A DNA stretch of 15,416 bases from an uncultured Megasphaera sp. (GTDB lineage: Bacteria > Bacillota > Negativicutes > Veillonellales > Megasphaeraceae): NCBI GenBank assembly GCA_900554215.1, contig USGG01000048.1, positions 1 through 15,416 of the forward strand, given 5' to 3'. Below are positions 1 to 6,677 of this stretch, piece after piece (the stretch's first letter is position 1; each line of letters begins with the position of its first letter). The position numbers were made by a program, and so were the translations under genes. The notes beneath the pieces were generated by a model that saw only the letters and a list, made by a program, of their open reading frames with translations, was not told the DNA's origin and made no database searches.

Positions 1-522
1 TACGCCCCGGTCCTGATTCAAATGGCGAATAAAGGGATACAGCTCCATCTGGCTCTTGACGTCGATGCCCGTCGACGGCTCGTCAAAAATGAGCAGATCA
101 GGCTCGCCCATGAGGGCCCGGGCAATGAGCACCTTCTGGCATTGGCCGCCTGACAGGCTGCCTATGAGCTGGTCCTTTAAATCATATACGTTCATTTGCT
201 CCAGCGAACGGCGGATAATATCCTTATCCTTATATCCCAAGATCCTGCGCTGGCAGTTCAGCACCTCGTAGACCGTAATGGGAAACTGGCTGTTCAGCGT
301 TTCAAATCGCTGGGGCACGTAGGCACAGCGGCGGAAGGTATTGGAAATTGTGCCGCGGCTCGGCGACAGCAGCCCCAATATCAGCTTGATAAGAGTGCTC
401 TTGCCGCTGCCGTTTTCCCCGACGACGGAAATATAATCGCCGTCCTGCACGGTCATCGTAACATCCTGCAGTAAATAGGGCCCATGCTCATAAGCAAAGG
501 ACACATTTTCTAATGAAATCAT
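1..522 (-). CDS. znuC: Zinc/manganese ABC transporter ATP-binding protein, ZnuC-like (3' end outside window)
   Basis: This is the ATPase subunit of a high-affinity metal-ion ABC importer; it works on the cytoplasmic side of the inner membrane with a ZnuB-type permease. The 174 visible residues show Walker A GENGSGKST (35-43), a Q-loop glutamine in YVPQ (71), the ABC signature LSGGQ (123-127) and Walker B LLIFDEP (143-149), so the catalytic core is intact up to the D-loop. The ATG at 520-522 is preceded by AAGGAG at a normal distance. The C-terminus lies beyond base 1. It diverges from a ZnuA-like binding protein; the permease is probably the next gene to the left, which I cannot see. Zinc is the likeliest substrate by family resemblance, but manganese or iron is possible. 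Family certain, metal uncertain. Confidence 0.9.
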   Translation of the reverse strand, partial: MISLENVSFAYEHGPYLLQDVTMTVQDGDYISVVGENGSGKSTLIKLILGLLSPSRGTISNTFRRCAYVPQRFETLNSQFPITVYEVLNCQRRILGYKDKDIIRRSLEQMNVYDLKDQLIGSLSGGQCQKVLIARALMGEPDLLIFDEPSTGIDVKSQMELYPFIRHLNQDRGV

Positions 523-558
523 AGGAACTCCTTCTTGTCATTATAGAATACCTGCTCT

Positions 559-587
559 ATTATATAGTCGCGAAAAAGAAAATGCAA
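559..587 (-). promoter_or_regulatory. Promoter of the znuC-like gene
   Basis: Read leftward, TTGCAT (582-587) and TATAAT (559-564) are separated by 17 bases, a good sigma-70/SigA match. The predicted transcript start is about 30 bases upstream of the ATG at 522. Confidence 0.65.
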
Positions 588-600
588 GGCATTTGCATTT
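580..600. promoter_or_regulatory. Inverted/repeated motif, candidate metal-repressor operator
   Basis: AAATGC (580-585) is followed after AAG by its complement GCATTT (589-594), and GCATTT is repeated at 595-600. The element overlaps the -35 box of the leftward znuC promoter and abuts the -35 box of the rightward znuA promoter, so one bound protein could control both. It does not match a Zur, AdcR or MntR consensus that I can recall, so the regulator is not named. Confidence 0.35.
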
Positions 601-601
601 A

Positions 602-631
602 TTGACAAGGAACGACGGTTAGTGCTATGAT
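602..631 (+). promoter_or_regulatory. Promoter of the znuA-like gene
   Basis: A perfect -35 TTGACA (602-607) and -10 TATGAT (626-631) lie 18 bases apart. Just downstream, near the expected transcript start, is a 10-base palindrome TATACGTATA (643-652) that could be a second operator. The ribosome binding site GAGGAGG precedes the ATG at 680. Confidence 0.75.
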
Positions 632-679
632 ACAATTTATACTATACGTATATATTCCTATTTCAGAGGAGGATATGTT

Positions 680-1588
680 ATGAAATCATGGCTTACAGCC
701 TGTATCGCAATGATAACAGCGGCCGCGCTCCTTACGGGCTGCGGCGCCCAATCTGACGGTTCCGTCCAGTCTGACGGCAAACTGAAAGTCGTCGCCTCTT
801 TCAACGCCATGAAAGAATTTACCCAGGCCGTCGGCAAGGATAAGGTCGACGTCGTCACCTTGATTCCCGACGGCACAGAGCCTCACGATTTTCAGCCGAC
901 GACGAAAAATCTCAAGGAGTTGAGCCATGCCCGTTTATTCGTGTACAACGGCCTGGGCATGGAGCCTTGGGCGGATAAAACGCTGGAAGTCGTAGACAAT
1001 AAAAACCTCGTCGCCGTCGACGCTTCTAAGGGCGTCCAGGTAATCGCCAATACAGACAAGCACGACATACACGAACACGGCCGCGACGATCCCCACTGCT
1101 GGCTCAGCCTGCAGGCCGCGCAGACAGAAGTGCAGAACATTGCCGCCGCCCTGGCCGAAGCGGACCCTGCCAACGCTGATTTTTACCGCGAAAACGCCGC
1201 CGCCTACAACGAACAGCTCCAGCAGGTGCTGACGGAATATCAGGAAAAATTCCAATCCGTCCCGAACCGGCAGTTCGTCACCGGCCACGCCGCCTTCGCC
1301 TATCTGTGCCGCGATTTCGGCCTGACGCAGCGCAGCGTCGAGTCGGTCTTTGCCAGCGGCGAACCGAGCCCTCAGCAGCTGGCCAGCCTGGCCGATTTCT
1401 GCAAGCAGCATAAGGTAACGACAATTTTCTCCGAAACCATGGTCAGCCCCAGGATTTCGGAAACCCTGGCCAAGGAAGTAGGCGCATCGGTCAAAACGAT
1501 CCACACCATTGAAAGCGCCGAAGGAAAGGCGACCTATATAGACCGCATGCGCAGCAACATCGAACAGATATATCAAAGCCTGAAATAG
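680..1588 (+). CDS. znuA: Metal-binding ABC transporter lipoprotein, ZnuA-like
   Basis: This is the extracytoplasmic solute-binding lipoprotein that captures a divalent metal, probably zinc, and delivers it to the membrane permease. The 302-residue protein starts with a type II signal peptide whose lipobox LLTGC ends at Cys21. The cluster A-I fold is marked by metal-ligand histidines in TEPHDF (His69), DPHCWL (His139) and VTGHAAF (His203), plus the acidic FSETMVSPR region (Glu252). A short His/Asp-rich loop (residues 128-139) precedes the second ligand, as in many zinc-specific ZnuA proteins, although it is short. AGAGGAGG sits a few bases before the ATG. The gene diverges from the ATPase instead of lying in one operon with it. 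Length and motifs are complete. Confidence 0.92.
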   Translation: MKSWLTACIAMITAAALLTGCGAQSDGSVQSDGKLKVVASFNAMKEFTQAVGKDKVDVVTLIPDGTEPHDFQPTTKNLKELSHARLFVYNGLGMEPWADKTLEVVDNKNLVAVDASKGVQVIANTDKHDIHEHGRDDPHCWLSLQAAQTEVQNIAAALAEADPANADFYRENAAAYNEQLQQVLTEYQEKFQSVPNRQFVTGHAAFAYLCRDFGLTQRSVESVFASGEPSPQQLASLADFCKQHKVTTIFSETMVSPRISETLAKEVGASVKTIHTIESAEGKATYIDRMRSNIEQIYQSLK

Positions 1589-1591
1589 CGG

Positions 1592-1634
1592 ACGCGCCGA
1601 CAGACAGAACAACAACTGTCTGCCGGCGCGTTTT
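1592..1634 (+). terminator. Intrinsic terminator of the znuA-like gene
   Basis: The 16-base arms 1592-1607 and 1616-1631 pair with a single A/C mismatch around an 8-base loop and are followed by TTTT. The stem lies directly between two convergent genes and may also slow leftward transcription, although no T-run is present on that side. Confidence 0.9.
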
Positions 1635-1635
1635 A

Positions 1636-2202
1636 TCATTCGCCATCAGGCTTCATCCATCGGCGCCGCTGCGCTTCAACGATAGCCCAAACGGCGTCGA
1701 CGTCGTCGATAGCGGCGTATTCATATTCCCGTTCCCGTATGAGCTCATTAAAAAAAGCAAAATGAAAATCATGCCAATCTACAGGGCGTTTGTCGAAAAG
1801 AATCGTCCCCGACCCGTCGCCGTTTTCCCGCTTCTCCAAATACCGCAGGGTATGATAAAATCGGCAGACCAGGCGGCTGCGGTACACCGTAAGAATCCGC
1901 TCGCTCGTCAGCACGTAGACAATCTGCCGCCGCTGCCAACGGCGATGGACCAAGCGGCCGACACTGCCATACGCTCCTGCCGCTATAAAAGGCAGGCCGA
2001 ATAAGGGCGCGACGATCCCCCACAGGCCCGGAACAGACAAGGCCGCGCCTTCCCAGCATAGGGCAAACAGAAAAAACAATAGTCCTATGGGAACCTTCAG
2101 TATATCCGACGGTTTAACCAGTTTGCGCCACGAGCAGCCCGGCTTGCTCTGCCACAAAATCCGTTCCCCTTCATACAGCGAAATCGCCGTTCCTTTCTCC
2201 AT
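1636..2202 (-). CDS. Membrane protein with bacterial PH-like domain
   Basis: This is a 188-residue protein of unknown function. Its N-terminus carries the EGERILW motif (11-17) seen at the start of many bacterial PH-like (bPH) membrane proteins. Two hydrophobic segments follow (about 36-52 and 60-80), then a basic linker HRRWQRR (86-92), then a beta-rich domain beginning YVLTSERIL (96-104), matching the typical Y-x-LTxxRI start of this fold. I chose the ATG at 2202 because GAGGTG lies 6 bases upstream; an in-frame ATG at 2274 would add 24 residues but sits inside a strong hairpin with no good ribosome binding site. It is convergent with the metal-uptake gene and appears to be a single-gene unit. 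No catalytic residue is visible; a membrane-associated scaffold role is only a guess. Confidence 0.72.
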   Translation of the reverse strand: MEKGTAISLYEGERILWQSKPGCSWRKLVKPSDILKVPIGLLFFLFALCWEGAALSVPGLWGIVAPLFGLPFIAAGAYGSVGRLVHRRWQRRQIVYVLTSERILTVYRSRLVCRFYHTLRYLEKRENGDGSGTILFDKRPVDWHDFHFAFFNELIREREYEYAAIDDVDAVWAIVEAQRRRWMKPDGE

Positions 2203-2274
2203 CGCCGACACCTCTTTATCTCCGCTGCGCCCGGCAGCTTTATCCTGCCGGAACCAGCATACAATCAGCTGCAC

Positions 2275-2311
2275 AAAATCCCTGCAAAGGAATTTACTTT
2301 ACAGGGATTTT
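2275..2311 (-). terminator. Hairpin with T-tract: symporter terminator or leader attenuator of the PH-like gene
   Basis: The arms AAAATCCCTG (2275-2284) and CAGGGATTTT (2302-2311) pair perfectly, and AAAG/CTTT inside extends the stem after one mismatch, leaving a 7-base loop. Read leftward it ends in TTTT and could terminate the symporter transcript. It also lies downstream of a good -10 element (2330-2335), which would place it in the 5' leader of the PH-like gene. A second stem, CCGGCAG/CTGCCGG (2231-2251), follows before that gene's ribosome binding site. Confidence 0.6.
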
Positions 2312-2329
2312 TCATTTGCAGGTTATTCA

Positions 2330-2338
2330 ATTATACCA
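2330..2338 (-). promoter_or_regulatory. Extended -10 promoter for the PH-like gene
   Basis: Read leftward, TATGGTATAAT supplies a perfect TATAAT (2330-2335) with an upstream TG (2337-2338), an extended -10 element. No clear -35 box is found at the usual distance, as is common with extended -10 promoters. Confidence 0.5.
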
Positions 2339-2374
2339 TAGGACCCGCCGCGGGAAAACTCGCGGAGCCTATCG

Positions 2375-3823
2375 TTAATGCTGAGCCGGTACGGCCTTCG
2401 TCTTGCCGTCCTGTACAGCGGCCGGTTCGACGCCTTCCATGTGGATGGCGTTGCTGCGCGTCACAGCGCTGATACCAACGAAGAGGACGCCGCAGACGAT
2501 CCATTCGGCATAAATGACATGCGGCAGAACGCGGACAGCCGGTACGAACATCCAGGCTACGAGAACGACGACGGACGCCAGAATCGTATAGAAGGCGGCT
2601 GCGCGGGAGCAGTATTTCGGCGCATACATCGTCATGAGAACGATGACGCTGAACGCCGTCATGAGGCTGAGGCCGGCCATGAGCGTAGAGATGATGCCGC
2701 TGATGGTCAAGGCAAAGCTCAGCGTAAGCAAGCCCAGGAGGAATACGGAAATACGGGTGACGTTGAGGTACTTGCTGTCGGACATATTCGGGTCGACGAA
2801 GCGTTTGTGAATGTCATGAGAGTACAGCGTCGCCGAGCTGAGCAGGAGGTTGCAGGCGCAGCTGACGTCGGCTGCCCAAAGAGCCGCCAGGGTAATGCCG
2901 GCCAGCCACGGGTCGAGGGACATGATGACCTGGGGCAATGCAGCCGTAGCCGAAATGTTGGGATATAATTCCGAAGCGATGACGCCGAGGAGAGCGCTGA
3001 CGAAGCCGATCGGCAGCATGAGCAGGCCGCCGATGATAAAGCCTTTGCGGGCCGTATGCACGTCTTTTGCGCCGAGGGAAATCTGGATGATGCTCTGAAG
3101 AGACAGGTTAACCGTAATGAGGACGATAATCCACGTAACGATGGTCATGGGGCCTACGCCGTCGATGAAATCGAGGCCGTGAGGCATGGGCAGGTTCATC
3201 TGGATTTGATCCATGCCGCCGGCCATGCGGACTGCCAGTACGACGGCCATGAGGATGCCAGCGTATTTCAGGGATACGTTCATGAGGTTCGTAATGCTGG
3301 CCGACCACATACCACCAATCAGCGTTACGCCGATGAAGACGACGGCGCTCATGAGCATCCCTGTCGTCGGCGTGAAGACTTCCGGCATAAGGGCGGCGAG
3401 GATCATGCCGCCGGCGACGTACTGCATGCTCATGACGACGAGCTGTACGATGATCTGGCAAATGATGCCGATAATCATGCTCTTCTTATCGTAATACCGT
3501 TCCAGCATTTCGGGAATCGTCGTGATGTTGAGGCTGCGGTATTTTTTAGCGACGGTCATGCCCATGACGATCGCACCGATGCCCCAGGCCGTCGTGTACC
3601 AGCCGGCGGAAATACCGGCTTTATAGGCCTGTTCGGCAACGCCGATAGTCGATGCGCCGCCGACGGCCAGGCCGACGATAGAAACCATGATGAGCGGCGT
3701 CGTGAGCTGCCGGCCGGCCAGGATATAGTTTTCCGCCTTCCCGGCAGCGCGGTGCTTCGTATACCAGCTGATTAAGAAAATCGTACAAATGTACAAACCT
3801 ACGACAATAACTGAACTGTTCAT
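2375..3823 (-). CDS. Sodium:solute symporter (SSS family), T-box controlled
   Basis: This inner-membrane transporter couples sodium entry to uptake of an organic solute. The 482-residue protein has about 13 hydrophobic segments, the usual SSS topology, with family hallmarks near the N-terminus: a polar AGRQL loop after helix 1 and the glycine-rich GLAVGGASTIGVAEQAYKAG region of helix 2. The C-terminal tail is short and polar. The start is well supported, with AGGAGG before ATG at 3823. SSS members carry proline, pantothenate, sugars, short organic acids and other solutes, and the sequence alone does not name the substrate. The leader upstream is a T-box RNA, which almost always controls amino-acid genes, and its specifier reads as UUC. 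I therefore infer an amino-acid substrate, with phenylalanine the leading candidate. Confidence 0.88.
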   Translation of the reverse strand: MNSSVIVVGLYICTIFLISWYTKHRAAGKAENYILAGRQLTTPLIMVSIVGLAVGGASTIGVAEQAYKAGISAGWYTTAWGIGAIVMGMTVAKKYRSLNITTIPEMLERYYDKKSMIIGIICQIIVQLVVMSMQYVAGGMILAALMPEVFTPTTGMLMSAVVFIGVTLIGGMWSASITNLMNVSLKYAGILMAVVLAVRMAGGMDQIQMNLPMPHGLDFIDGVGPMTIVTWIIVLITVNLSLQSIIQISLGAKDVHTARKGFIIGGLLMLPIGFVSALLGVIASELYPNISATAALPQVIMSLDPWLAGITLAALWAADVSCACNLLLSSATLYSHDIHKRFVDPNMSDSKYLNVTRISVFLLGLLTLSFALTISGIISTLMAGLSLMTAFSVIVLMTMYAPKYCSRAAAFYTILASVVVLVAWMFVPAVRVLPHVIYAEWIVCGVLFVGISAVTRSNAIHMEGVEPAAVQDGKTKAVPAQH

Positions 3824-3885
3824 TTGGGTTGCCTCCTAAAGGATGATATGAAGAAATATAATAGCTAGATTCCCGTTTTACGTAT

Positions 3886-3933
3886 AAAAAAATCGCCCCT
3901 CCATGAGGGACGATGAACTCGCGGTACCACCCT
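3886..3933 (-). terminator. T-box module 2: second T-box sequence and conventional terminator
   Basis: The second T-box sequence AGGGTGGTACCGCG (3920-3933) is followed by a classic terminator: ATCGTCCCTC (3905-3914) pairs over 10 positions with GAGGGGCGAT (3892-3901) around a 3-base loop, ending in seven T (3886-3892). Only about 22 bases separate the T-run of module 1 from this T-box, too few for another Stem I. Confidence 0.88.
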
Positions 3934-3955
3934 GCTTACCTGCATTCCAGAATAC

Positions 3956-4001
3956 AAAAAGGGCGATACCCAAGGGACGAACATCTCCGCGGTACCACCC
4001 T
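3956..4001 (-). terminator. T-box module 1: first T-box sequence and terminator
   Basis: The first T-box sequence AGGGTGGTACCGCGG (3987-4001) can form the standard antiterminator with CGTCCCT downstream. The competing terminator seems to be made by the T-box sequence itself: GGGTGGTACC (3991-4000) pairs along its whole length, with two G-U pairs, with GGGTATCGCCC (3961-3971; one extra G), immediately followed by TTTTT (3956-3960). No conventional AGGGACG partner for CGTCCCT is present in this module. Confidence 0.75.
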
Positions 4002-4213
4002 AATAATCTCGAATCAGATCAACTCATAGCAATGTAACGGTCGCCATACCGGATCGGCCTACTGATTTCTGTTCAGCCTCACAGTTCAGGAAAGAACTTC
4101 ACGCTGCATCACCTGCCGGTTTACACCGACCACCGGCTCTCTGCGAGGGTATTTGCAGCCCTACTTTTTTCCGTCTATACCTTTATCGGGAACGTATATT
4201 GTGTCATGATTTC

Positions 4214-4241
4214 ATTATACGAAAAATAAGAAAATTGTCAA
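4214..4241 (-). promoter_or_regulatory. Promoter of the T-box/symporter transcript
   Basis: Read leftward, perfect TTGACA (4236-4241) and perfect TATAAT (4214-4219) are 16 bases apart. The predicted start near 4207 lies just upstream of Stem I. This consensus-strength promoter makes the T-box the main control point. Confidence 0.85.
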
Positions 4242-4285
4242 TATGCTTTTCTGTAATTTTTCCTATCTTCCAAACGTTAAAGGTT

Positions 4286-5500
4286 TTACCTTGCATGAGC
4301 AGAAGACCGGGCGGAAAATACGCGCCGCCGGCCATACCAATAAATGGCCGCTGCCGCCGGCAGAGACGCTAACAGGACAGGATAAAAGAAGGAAATCGGC
4401 AGGAAACCGAACAGCAGGCCGCCGAACAGGGGCCCTAAAGCCATGCCCAAATCAATGCCGATATAATAGGTGCTGTTCGCCAATCCCCGCTTCCCTCCGA
4501 CAGCCACGACGATAGCCAAGGCCTGGCAAACGGAACACATCACGCCGTAGCTGCCGGCCATGAGCACCGCCGCCGCGATCATTTCCCAAAAGCTGTCCAT
4601 GACAGCCAGCAGGAGGATACTTCCCGCCGTGCAAAGACAGGCCATAATGAAGAAAAACCGGAAGGATAAGCGGTCGAACAGGTCGCGCATCGCCGTCCGC
4701 AGCAACAATAGGGCTACGGCATAGGCTGGAAAAAACATACCGGCCGAAAAGGGCAGCCCCTTTGCCTGCACGTACTGTACCAGGAAGGACTGGGTAGCGC
4801 AGTACGGAATGGTAAATACCATGATGAGGAACGATACGGGCAGGACGCCTGTATCGACAAACTGATCAGGCAGGAAGCCCTTGCCGGCCGGCGGCAGCGG
4901 TTCATTTTTATACGATACGAACTGGATAAGGACGATGATCGCTGCGGCAAAGGCCGTGGCGACGCAGAACGCCGCCCGGTAGCCGAGATGATGATAGCAG
5001 TAAATCCCAATGGCCGGCGCCAGGGCCATGGCCAGGGCGTTCATCGTGCCGTACACGCCCATGCCGGCGCCCATATGCTCTTTCGGCAGCAGCAGGGAAA
5101 ACCATGTCGACAGGCTGATAGAGCACAGGGCAAAGCCAAAGCCGTTGATAACGCGGGCCGCCATGACGACCTGCGGGCTCCAGGCGAAGACGTAGCCGAG
5201 GCAGGACGCGATCAGGCACACTGCGCCGATACAGGATAATACGTATTTTCTCACCCTGTCGGAAAAAGCTCCTACAAAGGGCCGGCAACACAGGGAGCAA
5301 ATATTCATCAGGCCGCCGATAAGGCCCATCAGGGCCGCGCTCGCCCCCAACGAGCCGGAAAATCCGGTAATGATCGGCGTAACTGCCATAGGGCTGGAAA
5401 AATAAAAGAATCCCGCTGCCAACAAAAGAACTTGGTCTCTCCGCTTTCCATCACGCATATGCTCTTTTACTCTTTTCTCCGTCCGCCTGCTGCTGTCCAT
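4286..5500 (-). CDS. Major facilitator superfamily (MFS) transporter
   Basis: This is a 404-residue inner-membrane secondary transporter with about 12 hydrophobic helices in two halves. The loop between helices 2 and 3 carries the MFS motif A version GAFSDRVRKY (77-86), typical of proton-driven efflux or solute carriers; the substrate is not deducible. Its own promoter (5528-5557) would start the transcript only about 20 bases before the ATG at 5500, and no ribosome binding site is visible there. The in-frame ATG at 5458 (Met15), at the edge of the hydrophobic region, is an alternative start with only a weak AAAGAG before it. The gene follows a secretin gene with no terminator between. Downstream, a weak AAGGT/ACCTT stem precedes the T-box promoter, so read-through into the T-box leader is possible. 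Confidence 0.85.
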   Translation of the reverse strand: MDSSRRTEKRVKEHMRDGKRRDQVLLLAAGFFYFSSPMAVTPIITGFSGSLGASAALMGLIGGLMNICSLCCRPFVGAFSDRVRKYVLSCIGAVCLIASCLGYVFAWSPQVVMAARVINGFGFALCSISLSTWFSLLLPKEHMGAGMGVYGTMNALAMALAPAIGIYCYHHLGYRAAFCVATAFAAAIIVLIQFVSYKNEPLPPAGKGFLPDQFVDTGVLPVSFLIMVFTIPYCATQSFLVQYVQAKGLPFSAGMFFPAYAVALLLLRTAMRDLFDRLSFRFFFIMACLCTAGSILLLAVMDSFWEMIAAAVLMAGSYGVMCSVCQALAIVVAVGGKRGLANSTYYIGIDLGMALGPLFGGLLFGFLPISFFYPVLLASLPAAAAIYWYGRRRVFSARSSAHAR

Positions 5501-5527
5501 AGCAAGACAGGCCGTTTTTCTGCCTTT

Positions 5528-5557
5528 ATCATATTCCTACCCGCCGCCGGCTGTCAA
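5528..5557 (-). promoter_or_regulatory. Promoter of the MFS transporter, overlapping the secretin stop codon
   Basis: Read leftward, perfect TTGACA (5552-5557) and TATGAT (5528-5533) are 18 bases apart. The TGA inside the -35 hexamer is the stop codon of the secretin gene. Confidence 0.75.
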
Positions 5558-6666
5558 GGAATCTCCTCCCGGACGAAAGAACGCAGCAGGATGACCACTT
5601 CCGTCTCCTTGGACGACGTATAATGGCTGCGGAATAATTTTCCCAGCAGCGGAATATCTCCCAATATCGGCACCTTGCGCAGGCTCTCCACGTCTTCCTT
5701 GCGGATGAGTCCGCCCAATACCAGCGTCCTTCCGGGCAGCATGCGAACGACCGTCTTGGCCTGACGCGTGGCGATGCGGTAGGCCTTCATTTCATTGACA
5801 AATACAGGCGTGCTGACTTCGGCCTCGATAGCTGCCGTCACCGTCCCATCGTCGTGAATGCGCGGTACATATCGGAGCTTCACGCCGACGTCCTTGTACT
5901 CTGTCGTGGCCGTTTTTTCACCGCCGCTCATGTATTCCGTCACGACGGGAATTTTATCGCCGATGAGAACGCTCGCCTCCCTGCCGTTCAGGGCAGCCAT
6001 GCGAGGCCTGGCCAGTACGGAGGCCTGTCCCGTTTCTTCCAGCGCTTGTATCTGGGCGGCGAAGGAAAATCCCTCATGTCCGGCGCCGCCGCTCACGCTG
6101 GACCAATTCCATTCGACGCCGGCATGGCGCAGGGCACTCCGATCAATAGAGGCAATCTCTACCTCGACGTCGACCTGCCGCGGCTTCGTATCCAGCGCCG
6201 CGACGAGGTCCTGCACGGCGCGATGCTCCCGCGGCGTCGCTCCGACGACAATCGTATTCGTATCGTCGTAGCAGCGGACGTCTCCGTCGGGCACCATAGC
6301 CCGGACGGCCTCCTGCACGTCTGTCGGGACAGCGTAGCGGAGCCTCCACGTCCGCAGGGATTTCGCCCCATCCCGTTTCTTCCCGGCCGTCATGGTCCGC
6401 ACAGGCCCCTCTTTTTCGTAATACAGGTTTTGACTGGCAGCGATGGCGTCCAGCGCGTCTTCGACGGTAACGCCGTTTATGTGCATGGTCATCGTCCCCT
6501 GCACCGTATCGTCGACGATGAGGTTTATATTACCGCTGCGGGCCAGCCCTTCCAGCACGGAGCGGACAGGGGCCTCGCGGACGTGAACGGACAAGGAGCT
6601 GCCGGCCCAAACCGGCCCGTACCATGCGACAGCCATCATAATGAGGATACATCTGCAAACTCTCAT
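5554..6666 (-). CDS. Short outer-membrane secretin (PilQ/GspD family)
   Basis: This protein should form a multimeric gated pore in the outer membrane. In the 370-residue product a signal peptide ends near VWA (21); an STN/N0-like domain follows (about 25-82), then a short N1-like ring domain (about 104-160), then a complete secretin core from QVDVEVEIASID (164) to the end. The core includes VLARPRMAALNGREASVLIGDKIP and the terminal signature VPILGDIPLLGKLF. It is much shorter than typical PilQ or GspD (about 600-750 residues), having fewer N-domains and no AMIN domain. I chose the ATG at 6664-6666: AAGGAG lies 6 bases before it, whereas the ATG two codons upstream directly abuts that site. 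The ribosome binding site overlaps the stop codon of the upstream PilP/GspC-like gene, so the two are translationally coupled. No pilus ATPase or PilMNO gene is present. Confidence 0.87.
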   Translation of the reverse strand: MRVCRCILIMMAVAWYGPVWAGSSLSVHVREAPVRSVLEGLARSGNINLIVDDTVQGTMTMHINGVTVEDALDAIAASQNLYYEKEGPVRTMTAGKKRDGAKSLRTWRLRYAVPTDVQEAVRAMVPDGDVRCYDDTNTIVVGATPREHRAVQDLVAALDTKPRQVDVEVEIASIDRSALRHAGVEWNWSSVSGGAGHEGFSFAAQIQALEETGQASVLARPRMAALNGREASVLIGDKIPVVTEYMSGGEKTATTEYKDVGVKLRYVPRIHDDGTVTAAIEAEVSTPVFVNEMKAYRIATRQAKTVVRMLPGRTLVLGGLIRKEDVESLRKVPILGDIPLLGKLFRSHYTSSKETEVVILLRSFVREEIP

Positions 6667-6677
6667 AGTCATCTCCT

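Larger units (their letters stand above)
3886..4206 (-). promoter_or_regulatory. T-box leader RNA with one Stem I and two antiterminator/terminator modules
   Basis: The leader senses uncharged tRNA and controls the SSS symporter by antitermination. Read leftward, the 5' part (about 4190-4070) is Stem I: AGTA on the 5' side of the specifier loop, an AGAGA bulge before an apical GCCGGT/ACCGGC hairpin with loop GGTCGGTGTAA, then GTGAAG. GGAAA below the loop pairs with TTTCC, which frames the specifier as TTC (4094-4096; phenylalanine), aligned by analogy with GAA-N-codon in the glyQS and tyrS leaders. The base after the codon is T where A is usual. A Stem II-like AGTAGGCCGATCCGG...CCGTTA segment follows. 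Two T-box sequences then occur, at 3987-4001 and 3920-3933. Both carry TGGT, complementary to ACCA, i.e. discriminator base A, which fits tRNA-Phe. Confidence 0.9.

Noticed and set aside
2203..2274. N-terminal extension of the PH-like protein from ATG 2274
   Set aside because: The upstream ATG abuts a strong hairpin and lacks a good ribosome binding site, while the ATG at 2202 has GAGGTG at 6 bases.
3056..3775. Rightward His/Asp-rich open frame opposite the SSS symporter
   Set aside because: Composition is the reverse complement of hydrophobic codons; no start signal and no domain.
3920..4001. Two copies of GGTACCACCCT as a possible repeat array or mobile-element end
   Set aside because: Only two copies, and both are the reverse complement of the conserved T-box sequence in its expected context.
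4243..4515. Rightward 90-codon open frame over the T-box promoter and the end of the MFS gene
   Set aside because: No domain and no promoter; overlaps the well-supported MFS coding region in antisense.
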